A stretch of DNA of 64,000 bases from Spirosoma sp. (GCF_026391055.1 NZ_JAPLET010000017.1:62001-126000); one strand, 5' to 3'; counted from the first letter of the stretch, positions 16,733 to 26,336 are shown. Numbers and translations are program-made. Notes: generated by a model not told the origin, from the letters alone.

Positions 16733-18220
16733 TTAAGCTTCCGTGGGTTGGCTCCGCTTGGTGAAGAAATAGACCGGAATACCCAGACCGGCAATGAGCA
16801 GTCCCATGCCGGTATTAAAAGTTTTGGTGTACAATAAAATTCCGCAGATGGTCAGACCCGCGACGATGTATAACGCCGGTACCAGCGGATACCCGAATGC
16901 CCGGTAAGGTCGCTCCGCATCCGGCTCCGTCCGGCGCAACCGAAACAGACCAGTGATGGTGACAACATAGAACAGCAAGGATGCAAAAGTGCAGTAATCC
17001 AGCAGGTCACCGTATCGGCCCGACAGGCAAAGCAGCGAGGCCCAGATGCATTGCAGCCACAACGCCCGGCCCGGCACCGCGTTTTTGTTCAGGTGCGAGG
17101 CCTGCTTGATGAACAGGCCATCTTTTGCCATAGCGTAGTAGAGCCGCGCTCCGGCCAGAATCAGACCATTGTTACAGCCAAAGGTGGAGACCATGATCAG
17201 CACCGCCATAACGGCCACGGCCACGTTCCCAAATACCGTTTCGACGGCGGCTGTAGCCACGCGGTCGGCATCGGCAAACTGAATACCGCGCCCCATAATG
17301 TCCGAAGCCGTTGGCAGTCCTTTCAGCGGCAGTAGCGACAGGTACGAGACGTTAGCCAGAAAGTAAATTGTGGTGACGATGAGCGTTCCGAAGAACAGGG
17401 CCAGCGGGATGTTCCGGCGGGGATTTTTGATCTCGCCCGCAATGAAGGTGACGTTATTCCACGCATCGGCCGAAAACAGCGACCCGATCATCGACGTACC
17501 AAAGGCCAGCACCAGCGCAATACCCGCCAGCGGCAGCACCTCGCCCGTGGCCGTAACGGTACTGGCCGCCCAGGCGTTAGTCAGGTTGGTCGAAAGCAGG
17601 CCCGTACTCAGCCCGATGGTGATCCCAACAATAATCAGCCCAAGCAACGCGATCAGCTTAGCCGAAGTGAACACGTTCTGGATCAGTTTGCCACTCTGAA
17701 CCCCCCGGCTATTGAGCCAGGTCAGCAGCACCAGACTGGAAATGGCAAACAACGACCCCAACGTAACCTTGATCGGACCAAGGGCCAGCAGGACATTATC
17801 GGGACCGAGGGCTGGAACAAACACGGCGGTATATTTGGTGAAAGCAACGGCTACGGCCGCGATGGTGCCCGTCTGAATAACCGTGAAGACCGTCCAGCCA
17901 TAGACGAATCCCGTCAGGTGGCCGTAGGCACGTTGAATGTAGATGTACTGCCCACCCGCTTTGGGCATCATACCCGCGAGTTCGCCGTAGCTTAGCGCTG
18001 CCGCCACGGTCAACACGCCCGTCAACACCCAGAGCATCAGCAGCCAGCCCGACGACCCCAGGTTACGGGCCATATCGGCTGTGACGATGAATACGCCGGA
18101 ACCGATCATGGAGCCGGAAACAATCAGCGTAGAGTCGAGCAGGCTTAGCGACCGTTTAAATTCTGTCGGCTCGTTGGCCACATCGGCCGTAGAAAGGGAG
18201 TTCGGTAGGTTGTCGGACAT
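16733..18220 (-). CDS. APC-superfamily amino acid permease
   Basis: A 495-residue inner-membrane transporter with about 12 hydrophobic segments, probably an amino acid/proton symporter or exchanger. The first helix shows the APC substrate-binding loop (LIVSGSMIGSGVFIV near 33), and helix 2-3 carries YGELAGMMPKAGGQYIYIQRAYG, a well conserved APC/LAT-type signature. The conserved ending is an Arg-rich loop (FRLRRTEPDAERPYRAFGYPLVP near 425) followed by two more helices. Transcribed alone toward the stem-loop at 16656. Substrate cannot be read from the sequence. Confidence 0.92.
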   Translation of the reverse strand: MSDNLPNSLSTADVANEPTEFKRSLSLLDSTLIVSGSMIGSGVFIVTADMARNLGSSGWLLMLWVLTGVLTVAAALSYGELAGMMPKAGGQYIYIQRAYGHLTGFVYGWTVFTVIQTGTIAAVAVAFTKYTAVFVPALGPDNVLLALGPIKVTLGSLFAISSLVLLTWLNSRGVQSGKLIQNVFTSAKLIALLGLIIVGITIGLSTGLLSTNLTNAWAASTVTATGEVLPLAGIALVLAFGTSMIGSLFSADAWNNVTFIAGEIKNPRRNIPLALFFGTLIVTTIYFLANVSYLSLLPLKGLPTASDIMGRGIQFADADRVATAAVETVFGNVAVAVMAVLIMVSTFGCNNGLILAGARLYYAMAKDGLFIKQASHLNKNAVPGRALWLQCIWASLLCLSGRYGDLLDYCTFASLLFYVVTITGLFRLRRTEPDAERPYRAFGYPLVPALYIVAGLTICGILLYTKTFNTGMGLLIAGLGIPVYFFTKRSQPTEA

Positions 18221-18327
18221 GAACTATAAGATATAGCTACAAGAAGCAAGCGTTTTGTCGGAAAAACAACCATTTTGCTTAATAATCGTCGGCTAAATCT
18301 GATTTCGACTACTGTTATCTCTTGATC

Positions 18328-18936
18328 TCATGTACCCTGCAACCGTTTTATTTCCGCTTCCAGTTGGGCGATACGGGTGCGCTGGCTAGCCAGCAGCCCA
18401 TTGATTTCGTCCAGGGTATAGCGCGGTGTGATGTGCTGCGGACAGTTCCAGTCAAACGCTTTTACGTGGAGCAGCAGCATCCGTTCGGGGGTGTGTCTGT
18501 AGCTGGTGGGGTCCAGAAGAGCAAACAGATCAGGTCGGTCAGCCAATTCCACGATCTCGGCTTCGGCATACAGTTTCAGCCGGGCCTGGTGGGCGTAATC
18601 GACCAGAATCAGCGAAACATTCGGGTGCGTGAGTACATTACCTACAGAGATGTATTGCTTATTTCCCCGAAAATCAACGAAGCCCAGCGTTTGGTCATCA
18701 ATGGCCTTCAAAAAACCTTTCGGCCCACCCCGATGCTGAATATACGGGAAGTCATTTTCGCCGTAGCTGGCCAGATAAAAGCTATCCCGGTCGGCGATAA
18801 AGCCGATTTCATTGTCCGTCAAGCCCTCGAAGCGGGTGTTTCGTTCAACGCGGTCGTAGGTTTGCCGACTGCCATAGCGTTCCTGTACCGCTTTGACCGG
18901 CTCTGTGAATGCCAATGATGCGTAATTGCGTGCCAT
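18328..18936 (-). CDS. Pyridoxamine 5'-phosphate oxidase-like flavin protein
   Basis: A 202-residue protein of the PNPOx-like split-barrel superfamily, which binds FMN or F420-type cofactors and includes general stress oxidoreductases. Characteristic features are the N-terminal helix, DRDSFYLASYGENDFPYIQHRGGPKGFLK near 50 and DFRGNKQYISVGNVLTHPNVSLILVDY near 90. The C-terminal ~20 residues form a predicted coiled coil (ASQRTRIAQLEAEIKRL). It lies downstream of the DUF1348 gene on the same strand (41-base gap) and probably shares its TetR-controlled promoter. Substrate unknown. Confidence 0.85.
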   Translation of the reverse strand: MARNYASLAFTEPVKAVQERYGSRQTYDRVERNTRFEGLTDNEIGFIADRDSFYLASYGENDFPYIQHRGGPKGFLKAIDDQTLGFVDFRGNKQYISVGNVLTHPNVSLILVDYAHQARLKLYAEAEIVELADRPDLFALLDPTSYRHTPERMLLLHVKAFDWNCPQHITPRYTLDEINGLLASQRTRIAQLEAEIKRLQGT

Positions 18937-18977
18937 GATGACTAGCGTTTTGTGGAGGTGACTGATGTCCTGAACGA

Positions 18978-19490
18978 TTAATTAATACGCCGTTCGGTTT
19001 CCAGAATAGGCGCGTCGTTGATGCTGGCAAACCGTTTCCTCATGAGCCCGTTTTCGTCAAATTCCCAAAGCTCATTCCCATAGCTGCGATACCATTGCCC
19101 ATCGGTATCATGCCATTCGTACTCGAACCGAACAGCCATCCGGTTTTCCCGGAATCCCCAAAGTTCTTTCTTCAGCCGATAATCCAGTTCTTTAGCCCAT
19201 TTGCGGGTCAAAAAGGCCTTTACTTCCTCACGACCGTTGATAAAATCGGTTCGATTACGCCATTCCGTGTCAACGGTATAAGCCAGACTTACTTTTTCGG
19301 GATCTTTACTATTCCAGGCATCCTCGGCGAGCTGCACTTTTTGCAGAGCCGTTTCGAGCGTAAAAGGCGGTAAAGGTAACCGTTTAACCTCCTGCTGTTC
19401 TTTTTCGGCTAGCACGTCATCCCACATGGTATCGCCACATTCTTCCCGTACAAAAGGGGTTTCGTCATTGATTTCATCCAGTGTGTCCAT
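18978..19490 (-). CDS. DUF1348 (NTF2/SnoaL-like) protein
   Basis: A 170-residue protein whose residues ~40-165 match the DUF1348 family, an NTF2-like cone fold. Recognisable parts are [19 protein letters not shown] and [23 protein letters not shown]2-like proteins bind or isomerise small hydrophobic molecules; this family has no settled reaction. The first ~35 residues are an acidic extension not usual in the family. A palindromic TetR-type operator lies 36 bases upstream of the ATG, and the PNPOx-like gene follows, so the pair is likely an inducible unit. Confidence 0.85.
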   Translation of the reverse strand: MDTLDEINDETPFVREECGDTMWDDVLAEKEQQEVKRLPLPPFTLETALQKVQLAEDAWNSKDPEKVSLAYTVDTEWRNRTDFINGREEVKAFLTRKWAKELDYRLKKELWGFRENRMAVRFEYEWHDTDGQWYRSYGNELWEFDENGLMRKRFASINDAPILETERRIN

Positions 19491-19525
19491 CGCTTTAGTT
19501 GATTTAAGTAGTTATTTATTTAAAA

Positions 19526-19539
19526 ACAGACCGGTCTGT
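19526..19539. promoter_or_regulatory. TetR-type operator 1
   Basis: Perfect palindrome ACAGACCGGTCTGT between the tetR stop and the DUF1348 start. It shares the half-sites ACAGAC-NN-GTCTGT with operator 2 upstream of tetR. The position suits repression of the DUF1348-PNPOx unit. Confidence 0.8.
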
Positions 19540-19557
19540 CTACTAACAGGTAAAAAA

Positions 19558-20124
19558 TTAGAGCATTCGCTCCACGATACGCCGGGCCGTCTGAATCGGC
19601 TCCAGACTATGAAAGAGCTGGCTGGTGATCAATGCTCCTTCGAAAAGCAGCGTCACTTCGTCGGCAATGTCCGGTCCGGCGGCCGGTAGTAAGTCAGCAA
19701 ACACCTGGCCCATGCGTGATTTATGTCCCTGGATAAACTGCCGTGTATCGGTCTCGTTTATATCCAGTTCAACGAGTGCATTCTGAAAATTACAGCCCCG
19801 GAAATCAACGCTGGTCGAGTAATCGCCGAGCATATCGAACAGGGCCAGCACTTTCTCTTTCGTCGTCGATGGACCACTTATCGTCTTTTCCACCTGCTCG
19901 AACCAGGCCTGACTGGTTTCCATCAGATAAGCCTTCAGAATATCATCCTTTGTTTTAAAATGCTGGTAAAGACTCGCTTTAGCCACCCCAGCCTCCTCAA
20001 TAAGTTGATTGATACCCGTTGAGTTGTACCCTTGCCGATGGAATAACCGGGCCGCTGTATCGAGAATGCGCTGACGTACGGCTGATGGTTCGGATTTTAA
20101 TTTAGCGGGGATAGTCATTTCCAT
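19558..20124 (-). CDS. TetR/AcrR family transcriptional repressor
   Basis: A 188-residue regulator. The N-terminal ~60 residues form the TetR DNA-binding domain (RQRILDTAARLFHRQGYNST near 18, then GVAKASLYQHFKTKDDIL with the recognition helix). The remainder is the helical ligand-binding and dimerisation domain, with a Cys (FRGCNFQNA near 110) as in TetR_C_6/YxaF-like members that respond to electrophiles or flavonoids. Two copies of the palindrome ACAGACNNGTCTGT flank the gene: one just upstream of its own start, one upstream of the next gene. This indicates autoregulation and control of the DUF1348-PNPOx pair. Confidence 0.93.
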   Translation of the reverse strand: MEMTIPAKLKSEPSAVRQRILDTAARLFHRQGYNSTGINQLIEEAGVAKASLYQHFKTKDDILKAYLMETSQAWFEQVEKTISGPSTTKEKVLALFDMLGDYSTSVDFRGCNFQNALVELDINETDTRQFIQGHKSRMGQVFADLLPAAGPDIADEVTLLFEGALITSQLFHSLEPIQTARRIVERML

Positions 20125-20132
20125 ATAAATAG

Positions 20133-20146
20133 ACAGACCTGTCTGT
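20133..20146. promoter_or_regulatory. TetR-type operator 2 (autoregulatory)
   Basis: ACAGACCTGTCTGT, the same half-sites as operator 1, nine bases upstream of the tetR ATG. It would overlap the promoter or leader of tetR. Confidence 0.8.
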
Positions 20147-20219
20147 TCAACCTATCTGATTTACTAACCAAAGCCGACAGATGAATAGTTTCCCAGAGCC
20201 GATTTATCTTTTAGCATTC

Positions 20220-22616
20220 TTACAAAACCTCTATTTCATCCACCGCCAGTTGCGCCGTTTTACCCGGATTGCGCAGCCCCGCCGGAACCTGTCTGACGTT
20301 TCGGGCAATGATGCGAATGTAGCGGGCGGTCGTTGGCGCAAAATCGAACGGAAGCCGGGCAATGCCCCGTTTGCCCCCTTCGGCCGCGTTCGTTTTCGTC
20401 GTCAGCACCGGTGTAAACGTCGTTCCATCTTCAGAAACGGCAATCTCGACTTCTTTGGGCAGACAGATATTCCGAGCAGTGTACTTCAGGAAACCCACCC
20501 GAACGCTCTGTACCGACTGCGACTGTCCGAGATCGAGCACCACACCAAAATCATTGACAAACGAAACGACACCGGCCACTTCGTACCCGCCCATGCTGCC
20601 GGTCGTGCCATCGGTGAGGCTTAAATTCCGGTCGGGACGGCCGGTTGTGGGCGCATACAGCAGTGTGTACGTTCTACCCGTTGCCTTCGACACGATGTAT
20701 TCGGCCTGCACGTTCGCCAACTGGCTCAGCGGCCGGGCACCCGAAAACGTTGCCATCCGAACCGTAGTCGATTTGTCAAGGAGTAAGGGCTGCTCGTAGC
20801 GGGGCGACTCGCCCGAGGGAATGCTGCCGTCCAGCGTGTAGCGAACAACCGAAGCCGGAACAACCATCGACTCGCTACTCGGCGATATGCTCACCACGAC
20901 TTTGCCATCAGTGGTGGGTTTGGCCGATGGTTTCGCATCGTAGAATGTCCGGGCGAAATTGACATCCAGCGCCGTAAGCCGGTCGAAATGAGTCGCCAGT
21001 CGGCGACTGAAGTCGTCGTAATTTATCTGCTCCAGGGGGCTCCAGGCTATTTCGGCCAGGGCGGCTGCACGGGGCCAGAGCATATACTCGATCTGATCGG
21101 GTGTGTCGATGTATTCAGTCCATAGATTGGCCTGAACGCCCAGAATGTGCGACGCGTCGGCGGGCGACAGACTTGCGGGTGTTGGGTTGTACGAATACAC
21201 CATCGACAGCGGCAGCGACCCGCCAAAGCCCGTTGGCTGCGTGGCCGGATCGCCCTGAAAATGGTCGAAATAGCAATACTGGCCGGGCGTCATAATGACA
21301 TCATGCTGCTTGCGGGCCGCGTCGAGGCCGTATTTCGTCCCGCGCCAGCTCATGACGGTCGCGTTGGGCGACAGTCGGAGCGAGGTGCCGTTACCTTCCA
21401 GAATTTCGTCCCAGCCAATGATCCGTCGGCCTTTCGACGTGACGAACTTATCAATCCGGTTCACGAAATACCGCTGTAATCCGAACTCATTTTTCAGCCC
21501 TTTCTGTTTGATTAGTCGCTGGCAAAACGCGCTCTTCCGCCAGGCGGCCTTCGGGCATTCATCCCCGCCAATGTGAATGTATTTGCCCGGAAAGAGGCTC
21601 ATTACTTCCGTCAGCACATCTTCCAGAAACGTAAATGTCTTTTCCGTTGGGCAGAATACATCCTCGAACACACCCCATTTTGTGGCTACCTGATACGGCC
21701 GGCCATCGAGTCCTGTTGGCGAGCAGCCCAGTTCGGGATACGACGCCAGAGCCGCGAGCGCATGGCCGGGCAGTTCGATTTCGGGGATAACGTTAATGTA
21801 TTTGGTGGCCGCATAACGTACCACTTCTCTGATGTCGTCCTGGGTGTAATAGCCTCCATACGGTTTGCCATCGAACACCTGCGGGTCGGAGTCGTCGTAA
21901 TGCCCAACAATGGTTTCGCGCCGTTGCGCCCCAACCTGCGTCAGGTTAGGATATTTCCTGATCTCGATGCGCCACCCCTGGTCGTCAGTCAGGTGCCAGT
22001 GAAAATTGTTGAACTTGTGGAGGGCCATTAAGTCGAGGTACTTCTTAATGTACTCCACCGAAAAGAAATGCCGACTCACGTCGAGGTGCATCCCCCGGTA
22101 ACGGTAACGCGGTTGGTCCTGAATCCGGCAGGCGGGCAGGGTGGCAAGAGCATTCGGCACAGGGCTCTTGTTCTTCCCAATGCCCAGCGCCCCAGGCGGC
22201 ATAAGTTGGTATAGCGTCTGGACAGCGTAGAAAAAGCCTTTGGTATTGGCCGCTTCGAGCGTTACCCGCCTATCGGTTACATTGATGCGGTAGCCTTCTT
22301 CCCCAAGTGCAGCATCGGTTATGGGCAGAAACTGGATTGTCTTCCCGGCTGCCGTTGGATTGGGAGCAGTTTGAACAAAAATCCCGCTCCCGGTGGTACG
22401 ATTCAGCCGGTTGGCCAGGGTATCGGCAATGGCTTTCAGGTCGGGTTGCCCGGCGGGTATGGTAATCGTTGTGGTGCTGTCAAAGGTAAACTGACCGGTG
22501 CCTGCTTCGAGTTGAGCCGGTTTGGGAATGATGGAAAAGCGATTCGTTAACTGAGCAAACGTGGTATGGGTATGAAGACAGAAAACGGCAATAATAAAAA
22601 CAAAGCGGAACGGCAT
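20220..22616 (-). CDS. Beta-N-acetylhexosaminidase, GH20
   Basis: A 798-residue exported glycosidase that removes terminal beta-linked GlcNAc or GalNAc, acting on chitin oligomers or glycans in the periplasm or at the surface. Signal peptide at 1-21. A GH20b domain (~25-150) precedes the TIM barrel (~155-500), which contains the YIHIGGDECPKAAW motif with the catalytic Asp-Glu pair near 345. The acetamido group of the substrate acts as nucleophile in this family. A chitobiase-type C-terminal module follows (~565-640, VRYTLDGSIPS), then an F5/8 type C (discoidin-like) carbohydrate-binding domain to the end. It probably supplies GlcNAc to the nagB/MFS genes at 31.7-34.3 kb, though not in the same operon. 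Confidence 0.95.
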   Translation of the reverse strand: MPFRFVFIIAVFCLHTHTTFAQLTNRFSIIPKPAQLEAGTGQFTFDSTTTITIPAGQPDLKAIADTLANRLNRTTGSGIFVQTAPNPTAAGKTIQFLPITDAALGEEGYRINVTDRRVTLEAANTKGFFYAVQTLYQLMPPGALGIGKNKSPVPNALATLPACRIQDQPRYRYRGMHLDVSRHFFSVEYIKKYLDLMALHKFNNFHWHLTDDQGWRIEIRKYPNLTQVGAQRRETIVGHYDDSDPQVFDGKPYGGYYTQDDIREVVRYAATKYINVIPEIELPGHALAALASYPELGCSPTGLDGRPYQVATKWGVFEDVFCPTEKTFTFLEDVLTEVMSLFPGKYIHIGGDECPKAAWRKSAFCQRLIKQKGLKNEFGLQRYFVNRIDKFVTSKGRRIIGWDEILEGNGTSLRLSPNATVMSWRGTKYGLDAARKQHDVIMTPGQYCYFDHFQGDPATQPTGFGGSLPLSMVYSYNPTPASLSPADASHILGVQANLWTEYIDTPDQIEYMLWPRAAALAEIAWSPLEQINYDDFSRRLATHFDRLTALDVNFARTFYDAKPSAKPTTDGKVVVSISPSSESMVVPASVVRYTLDGSIPSGESPRYEQPLLLDKSTTVRMATFSGARPLSQLANVQAEYIVSKATGRTYTLLYAPTTGRPDRNLSLTDGTTGSMGGYEVAGVVSFVNDFGVVLDLGQSQSVQSVRVGFLKYTARNICLPKEVEIAVSEDGTTFTPVLTTKTNAAEGGKRGIARLPFDFAPTTARYIRIIARNVRQVPAGLRNPGKTAQLAVDEIEVL

Positions 22617-22698
22617 ACGTTGAGTGAGATCTAGTTTTATACGTCAACTGAAAAACAACTGAAAACCGTATAGATTTTCCCGGATTCCTGTACAATCG

Positions 22699-22766
22699 AT
22701 CAAAGACCGCGGCCCGCAGAACACGAACTAGTGTAGCTCTGTGTTCTGCGGGCCGCGGTCTTTGAT
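22699..22766. terminator. Very long perfect hairpin between thrB and the hexosaminidase gene
   Basis: Arms 22699-22724 and 22741-22766 pair perfectly over 26 bp around a 16-base loop, with the GC-rich core GCGGGCCGCGGTC. It lies 14 bases after the thrB stop and 83 bases before the hexosaminidase start. It is most likely the thrB terminator and separates the two units. Confidence 0.8.
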
Positions 22767-22779
22767 ATCAATCGTTTAT

Positions 22780-23715
22780 TTAGTCAACCAGTACTTTTGG
22801 TCCCTGCTGGTTTATTTGCGACACGTAGGCTTCGCTGGCAATACCAACCGCCAGGAAAGCCTGCTGCATGGCAGCACCCACCTTTCCGGCGGTCTGTGCA
22901 TCGCGGCTCAGTGCGAACATCGACGGTCCGGAGCCGGAAATACTGCAACCAAGCGCGCCATTGTCCAGAGCAGCTTGTTTAGCTTCGTTGAATTCAGGAA
23001 TCAGAATAGCCCGCACCGGCTCAATGATCACGTCGACGAGCGAACGGCTGATGAGGCTATAATCGGGCGTCATTAAACCGGCAATCAGACCGGCTACGTT
23101 ACCCATCTGCGTAATGGTATTTTTCAGCGATACTTCATTTTTGAGAATGAAGCGCGCGTCTTTGGTATTGACTTCAATATCGGGGTGAACCAGCGTACAG
23201 AACAGCGTGGCCGGTGTCTCGATCTTGATCACATCCAGCGGACTATAGCTCCGCACGACCACAAAGCCGCCTAACAACGAAGGCCCGACGTTATCGGCAT
23301 GGGCCGAACCACAGGCAATGCGTTCACCTTCCATCGCAAACGGTAGCAACTTCAGCGTAGGCAACGGCCGGCCAAGCAATTCGTTGACAGCGTACACCCC
23401 GGCTACGGCACTGGCCGCACTGGAGCCCAGACCGCTACCAAGGGGCATTTGCTTATGCAGCACAATGTCGAGGCCGAGGTCGGTGCGGTTAATGCTCTTT
23501 AGATAGGTCTGTATGGCAATACCCGCCGTATTCCGGGATGCTTCGCGGGGAAGCCGTCCTTCGTCGCCGATAATGTCTGTAATCCGAACGCCCGGCTCAT
23601 CGCTGGTTGTCAGTACAATCTGGTCGCCGGGATTATCGACGGCAAACCCAAAAATATCAAATCCACAGGCAACGTTAGCCACAGTGGCGGGGGCAAATAC
23701 TCGAATAGAATCCAC
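22780..23715 (-). CDS. thrB: Homoserine kinase
   Basis: Phosphorylates homoserine to O-phosphohomoserine, the next-to-last step of threonine synthesis, in the cytoplasm. It is a GHMP kinase. The N-terminus is DSIRVFAPATVANVACGFD, the ATP-binding motif is PLGSGLGSSAASAVAG near 88, and the third conserved motif is SGSGPSMFAL near 265. No ATG fits: a GTG at 23715 gives the family's usual beginning (MDSIRVFAPAT), while a TTG eight codons upstream would add a non-conserved leader. I chose GTG (311 residues). thrA and thrC are not beside it; a strong hairpin follows. Confidence 0.92.
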   Translation of the reverse strand: MDSIRVFAPATVANVACGFDIFGFAVDNPGDQIVLTTSDEPGVRITDIIGDEGRLPREASRNTAGIAIQTYLKSINRTDLGLDIVLHKQMPLGSGLGSSAASAVAGVYAVNELLGRPLPTLKLLPFAMEGERIACGSAHADNVGPSLLGGFVVVRSYSPLDVIKIETPATLFCTLVHPDIEVNTKDARFILKNEVSLKNTITQMGNVAGLIAGLMTPDYSLISRSLVDVIIEPVRAILIPEFNEAKQAALDNGALGCSISGSGPSMFALSRDAQTAGKVGAAMQQAFLAVGIASEAYVSQINQQGPKVLVD

Positions 23716-23765
23716 GATAGAAGGAGCAACAAAGCGCAAAGGTAGTGATTTGGGCTGAAAATCAG

Positions 23766-23782
23766 CCGGGTGTTCTACCCGG
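23766..23782 (-). terminator. Short stem-loop after the propeller-phosphoesterase gene
   Basis: CCGGGT/ACCCGG with a 5-base loop, 6 bases beyond the stop of the gene at 23788, followed on the minus strand by a T-containing tract (GATTTTCAG). It is a plausible terminator just before thrB. Confidence 0.45.
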
Positions 23783-23787
23783 TGCCT

Positions 23788-26277
23788 TTAGTCATCATCG
23801 TCCTCGTCGCCATCGGCAGTTTTACCGGTTCGGACAAAGGCCCCCCGGCGCGGGGCGGGCATCACACTTTTCTCACCGCGCACCGTTTGCCACACGATCT
23901 CACTGAAAATAAGATCGTCGATTTCGTCGGGGCGGGTCAGGTTAAAGAGCGACGACCGTTTTGAATTTACGTTGACCGCTACGTTTTTCTGGTTGATGTC
24001 GATACCGGCTTCCCGGGCGGTAAACGGGGCCGGATTGGCTTTTTTATCGAAACAACGCCACATAGGCGTAGCAGCCGCATCGTACTGGCTCATGGGTTTC
24101 AGCCCCAGAATCAACTCGATGGTACGCAGCAAACCCGAAGTCGAGTACATGGTGTGGTCAACGAAACCGCGCTTCACAAAGCCACCAGCCACGAACGCTA
24201 TGGAGCGGTGTGCATCCACATGGTCGGGGCCGTTCTGAGCGTCATCTTCCAGAATGAACACTACCGACTGATTCCAGATGGAGCTTTTGGACAGGTGCTC
24301 CACGAACCGACCCACAGCCAGGTCATTATCGGCAACGGCGGCATCGGGCGTGGGCATACCAATGCGGGCACCCGAGGTGTGGTCGTTACCAAACCGCAGC
24401 GTACTGAAAGTCGGCAGTTTCCCGGCGGCCAGCAGCTGGTCGAAATCGGTTTCCCAGGCTTCCTCACGCTTGCTGTCCATGTAACCCAGATTATACCCTT
24501 TGAAGGTGGGGCAGAATTTCCCTTCCAGCGTTTTAATGTTCGGCTTTTCGTCGTCGGCAAACCAGCCGTAACTCCGGAACGATATGCCCGCCCGCTGGCA
24601 GTGGTCCCAGATGAAGCCATCGCGCGGGTGCGCTATTTCTTTCTGACCTTCGTAATCGTAGGTGCCCCCCCGGCCGCCGTAGCTGGTCACCCAGTTCTTC
24701 TCGACGTAATCGTTGGCGTAAGCCGCCGACGACCAGTTATGCCCGTCGGCACTGACTTCGGCATCGACGTAGAAGTTATCCAGCAGCACAAACTCTTTAG
24801 CCAGCGCGTGCTGATTGGGCGTTACTTTCTCGGGAAACAGACACAGAGACGCATCGCCGTTGCCTTCTTTCATATCGCCCAGAATCTGGTCGTAGGTGCG
24901 GTTCTCCTTGATGATGTAAAACACGTATTTGATGGGAGACTTATCTCCCACCCGCATCGGGATTGGGTTACCCGCTTCGCCCTCCGTACGCAGTTCCTTA
25001 CTCTTTGTGTAGGGCGTATTGGCGTATACCAGCCGCGAATAAGCAGCCAGCGTCTCGGTGTCGGGCGTGTCGATGATGGAAAGCGTACCCTTGAAAAGGC
25101 CGGCGATGTACTGCACCGGGCCGGGATTGGCCTGCGGATTTGGCCCGATTTGCTGCGGGGTGCGCGTCCGTACCGGATTAGGCCCTTTCGGGTTAGCTTT
25201 TGAGGAAAACCCTTTGCCGTTGGTGACGTAGAGCTTCGAGCCAATCACCTTTACCGCCGTTGGGTACCAGCCCGTCGGGATAAACCCGCTGGACTGGCTG
25301 TGTCCTTTCTTTGTCACGTCGAATACTGCCAGGCAGTTGTTATCGGCATTGGCGATGTAGAGTATATTTTCGTCGTCGCTCAGGGCCAGTCCGTTGGGCG
25401 TGGTGCCTATGGGCGCATTGGGAAATAGCGATGTCGTGAGCGTTTCAATCACCTGCCGCTTCGGTACGTCGATGAGCGCCACGGTGTTATCGTTACCATT
25501 GGCCACGTACAAATACCGGCCATCTTTGGTAAGCAGGAGGTCGTTAGGGTTTTTATTCGTCGGAATTTTAGCGGCTATCGTCTGTTTATTGACATCCACG
25601 ACCAACACGCTGGCACCACCCCAGGACGAGATGAACAACTCATTTTTGTCGGGCGACAGCAGACAGGTGTAGGCTGCGGCCCCGATATTCAGCTTTTTAA
25701 GTACCTGCCGGGTTTTGGTATCGGCGATATACAGCGAGCTATCTTCTTTTGTGACGATATAAAGCCTGTTCCGGGCATCATCGACGCACAAACCCGTCGG
25801 CGAAATCTTAACAGGCCAGGGTTTTCCTAATACAATCGGCTCATCGGGTACCAGTTGTTTATTCTCGATCCTGTAGACCAAAACCTTGTTATCGTTCCCG
25901 CCCGACGCATAGAGCCGCGTTTCGTCGTCGCTGAAGGCTAGCCCCAGATACGACTTGCCGACTTTAGCTGTATCGATAATCTGCTCCGTGCCAGCATCGA
26001 TCAGGGTGATGCTTTGGGTACTCTGACCGTTGTTGGTTACGGCGAGGTATTTCCGGGAGGGCGAAACGACCAGATTCAGCGGCAAATCATCCAGATCGAG
26101 GCTACGTCCGGGTGGTGTCAACGCCCATCCATTGGGCAGGTTGACCCGTTTGGCGGCCAGTTTCTGATACGTTTCGGCCTCTTCCGACGACGCGGCTGTA
26201 TTACCAGCCCGGTGGCATCCTGCCAGTATGGCCAGCAGCAGACTAAAGCCGCAGAGCAATATTGAATAGTTTTTCAT
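23788..26277 (-). CDS. Lipoprotein with YncE-type beta-propeller and phosphoesterase domain, poly-Asp tail
   Basis: An 829-residue lipoprotein (signal MKNYSILLCGFSLLLAILAGC). Residues ~60-400 form a seven-bladed YncE/40-residue-repeat propeller (repeated units such as YVANGNDNTVALIDVPKRQV and LYIANADNNCLAVFDV). Residues ~450-740 belong to the alkaline-phosphatase-fold phosphoesterase family (YVFYIIKENRTYDQILGD near 465, VFILEDDAQNGPDHVDAHRS near 690). This combination is seen in enzymes cleaving phosphate esters or phospholipids, with metal-binding Asp/His/Glu visible. The chain ends in an acidic tract (GDEDDDD). It has a tandem paralogue at 26365 on the same strand, 87 bases away. Confidence 0.9.
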   Translation of the reverse strand: MKNYSILLCGFSLLLAILAGCHRAGNTAASSEEAETYQKLAAKRVNLPNGWALTPPGRSLDLDDLPLNLVVSPSRKYLAVTNNGQSTQSITLIDAGTEQIIDTAKVGKSYLGLAFSDDETRLYASGGNDNKVLVYRIENKQLVPDEPIVLGKPWPVKISPTGLCVDDARNRLYIVTKEDSSLYIADTKTRQVLKKLNIGAAAYTCLLSPDKNELFISSWGGASVLVVDVNKQTIAAKIPTNKNPNDLLLTKDGRYLYVANGNDNTVALIDVPKRQVIETLTTSLFPNAPIGTTPNGLALSDDENILYIANADNNCLAVFDVTKKGHSQSSGFIPTGWYPTAVKVIGSKLYVTNGKGFSSKANPKGPNPVRTRTPQQIGPNPQANPGPVQYIAGLFKGTLSIIDTPDTETLAAYSRLVYANTPYTKSKELRTEGEAGNPIPMRVGDKSPIKYVFYIIKENRTYDQILGDMKEGNGDASLCLFPEKVTPNQHALAKEFVLLDNFYVDAEVSADGHNWSSAAYANDYVEKNWVTSYGGRGGTYDYEGQKEIAHPRDGFIWDHCQRAGISFRSYGWFADDEKPNIKTLEGKFCPTFKGYNLGYMDSKREEAWETDFDQLLAAGKLPTFSTLRFGNDHTSGARIGMPTPDAAVADNDLAVGRFVEHLSKSSIWNQSVVFILEDDAQNGPDHVDAHRSIAFVAGGFVKRGFVDHTMYSTSGLLRTIELILGLKPMSQYDAAATPMWRCFDKKANPAPFTAREAGIDINQKNVAVNVNSKRSSLFNLTRPDEIDDLIFSEIVWQTVRGEKSVMPAPRRGAFVRTGKTADGDEDDDD

Positions 26278-26336
26278 GCAATTGAAAGGGTTAGGAAAGT
26301 CAGTATATGGGTTTTACGAGATCGTTGTATTTTCCG

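Noticed and set aside
24154-25203. 349-codon plus-strand open frame
   Set aside because: Antisense to the well-supported propeller-phosphoesterase gene; a by-product of high-GC third positions.
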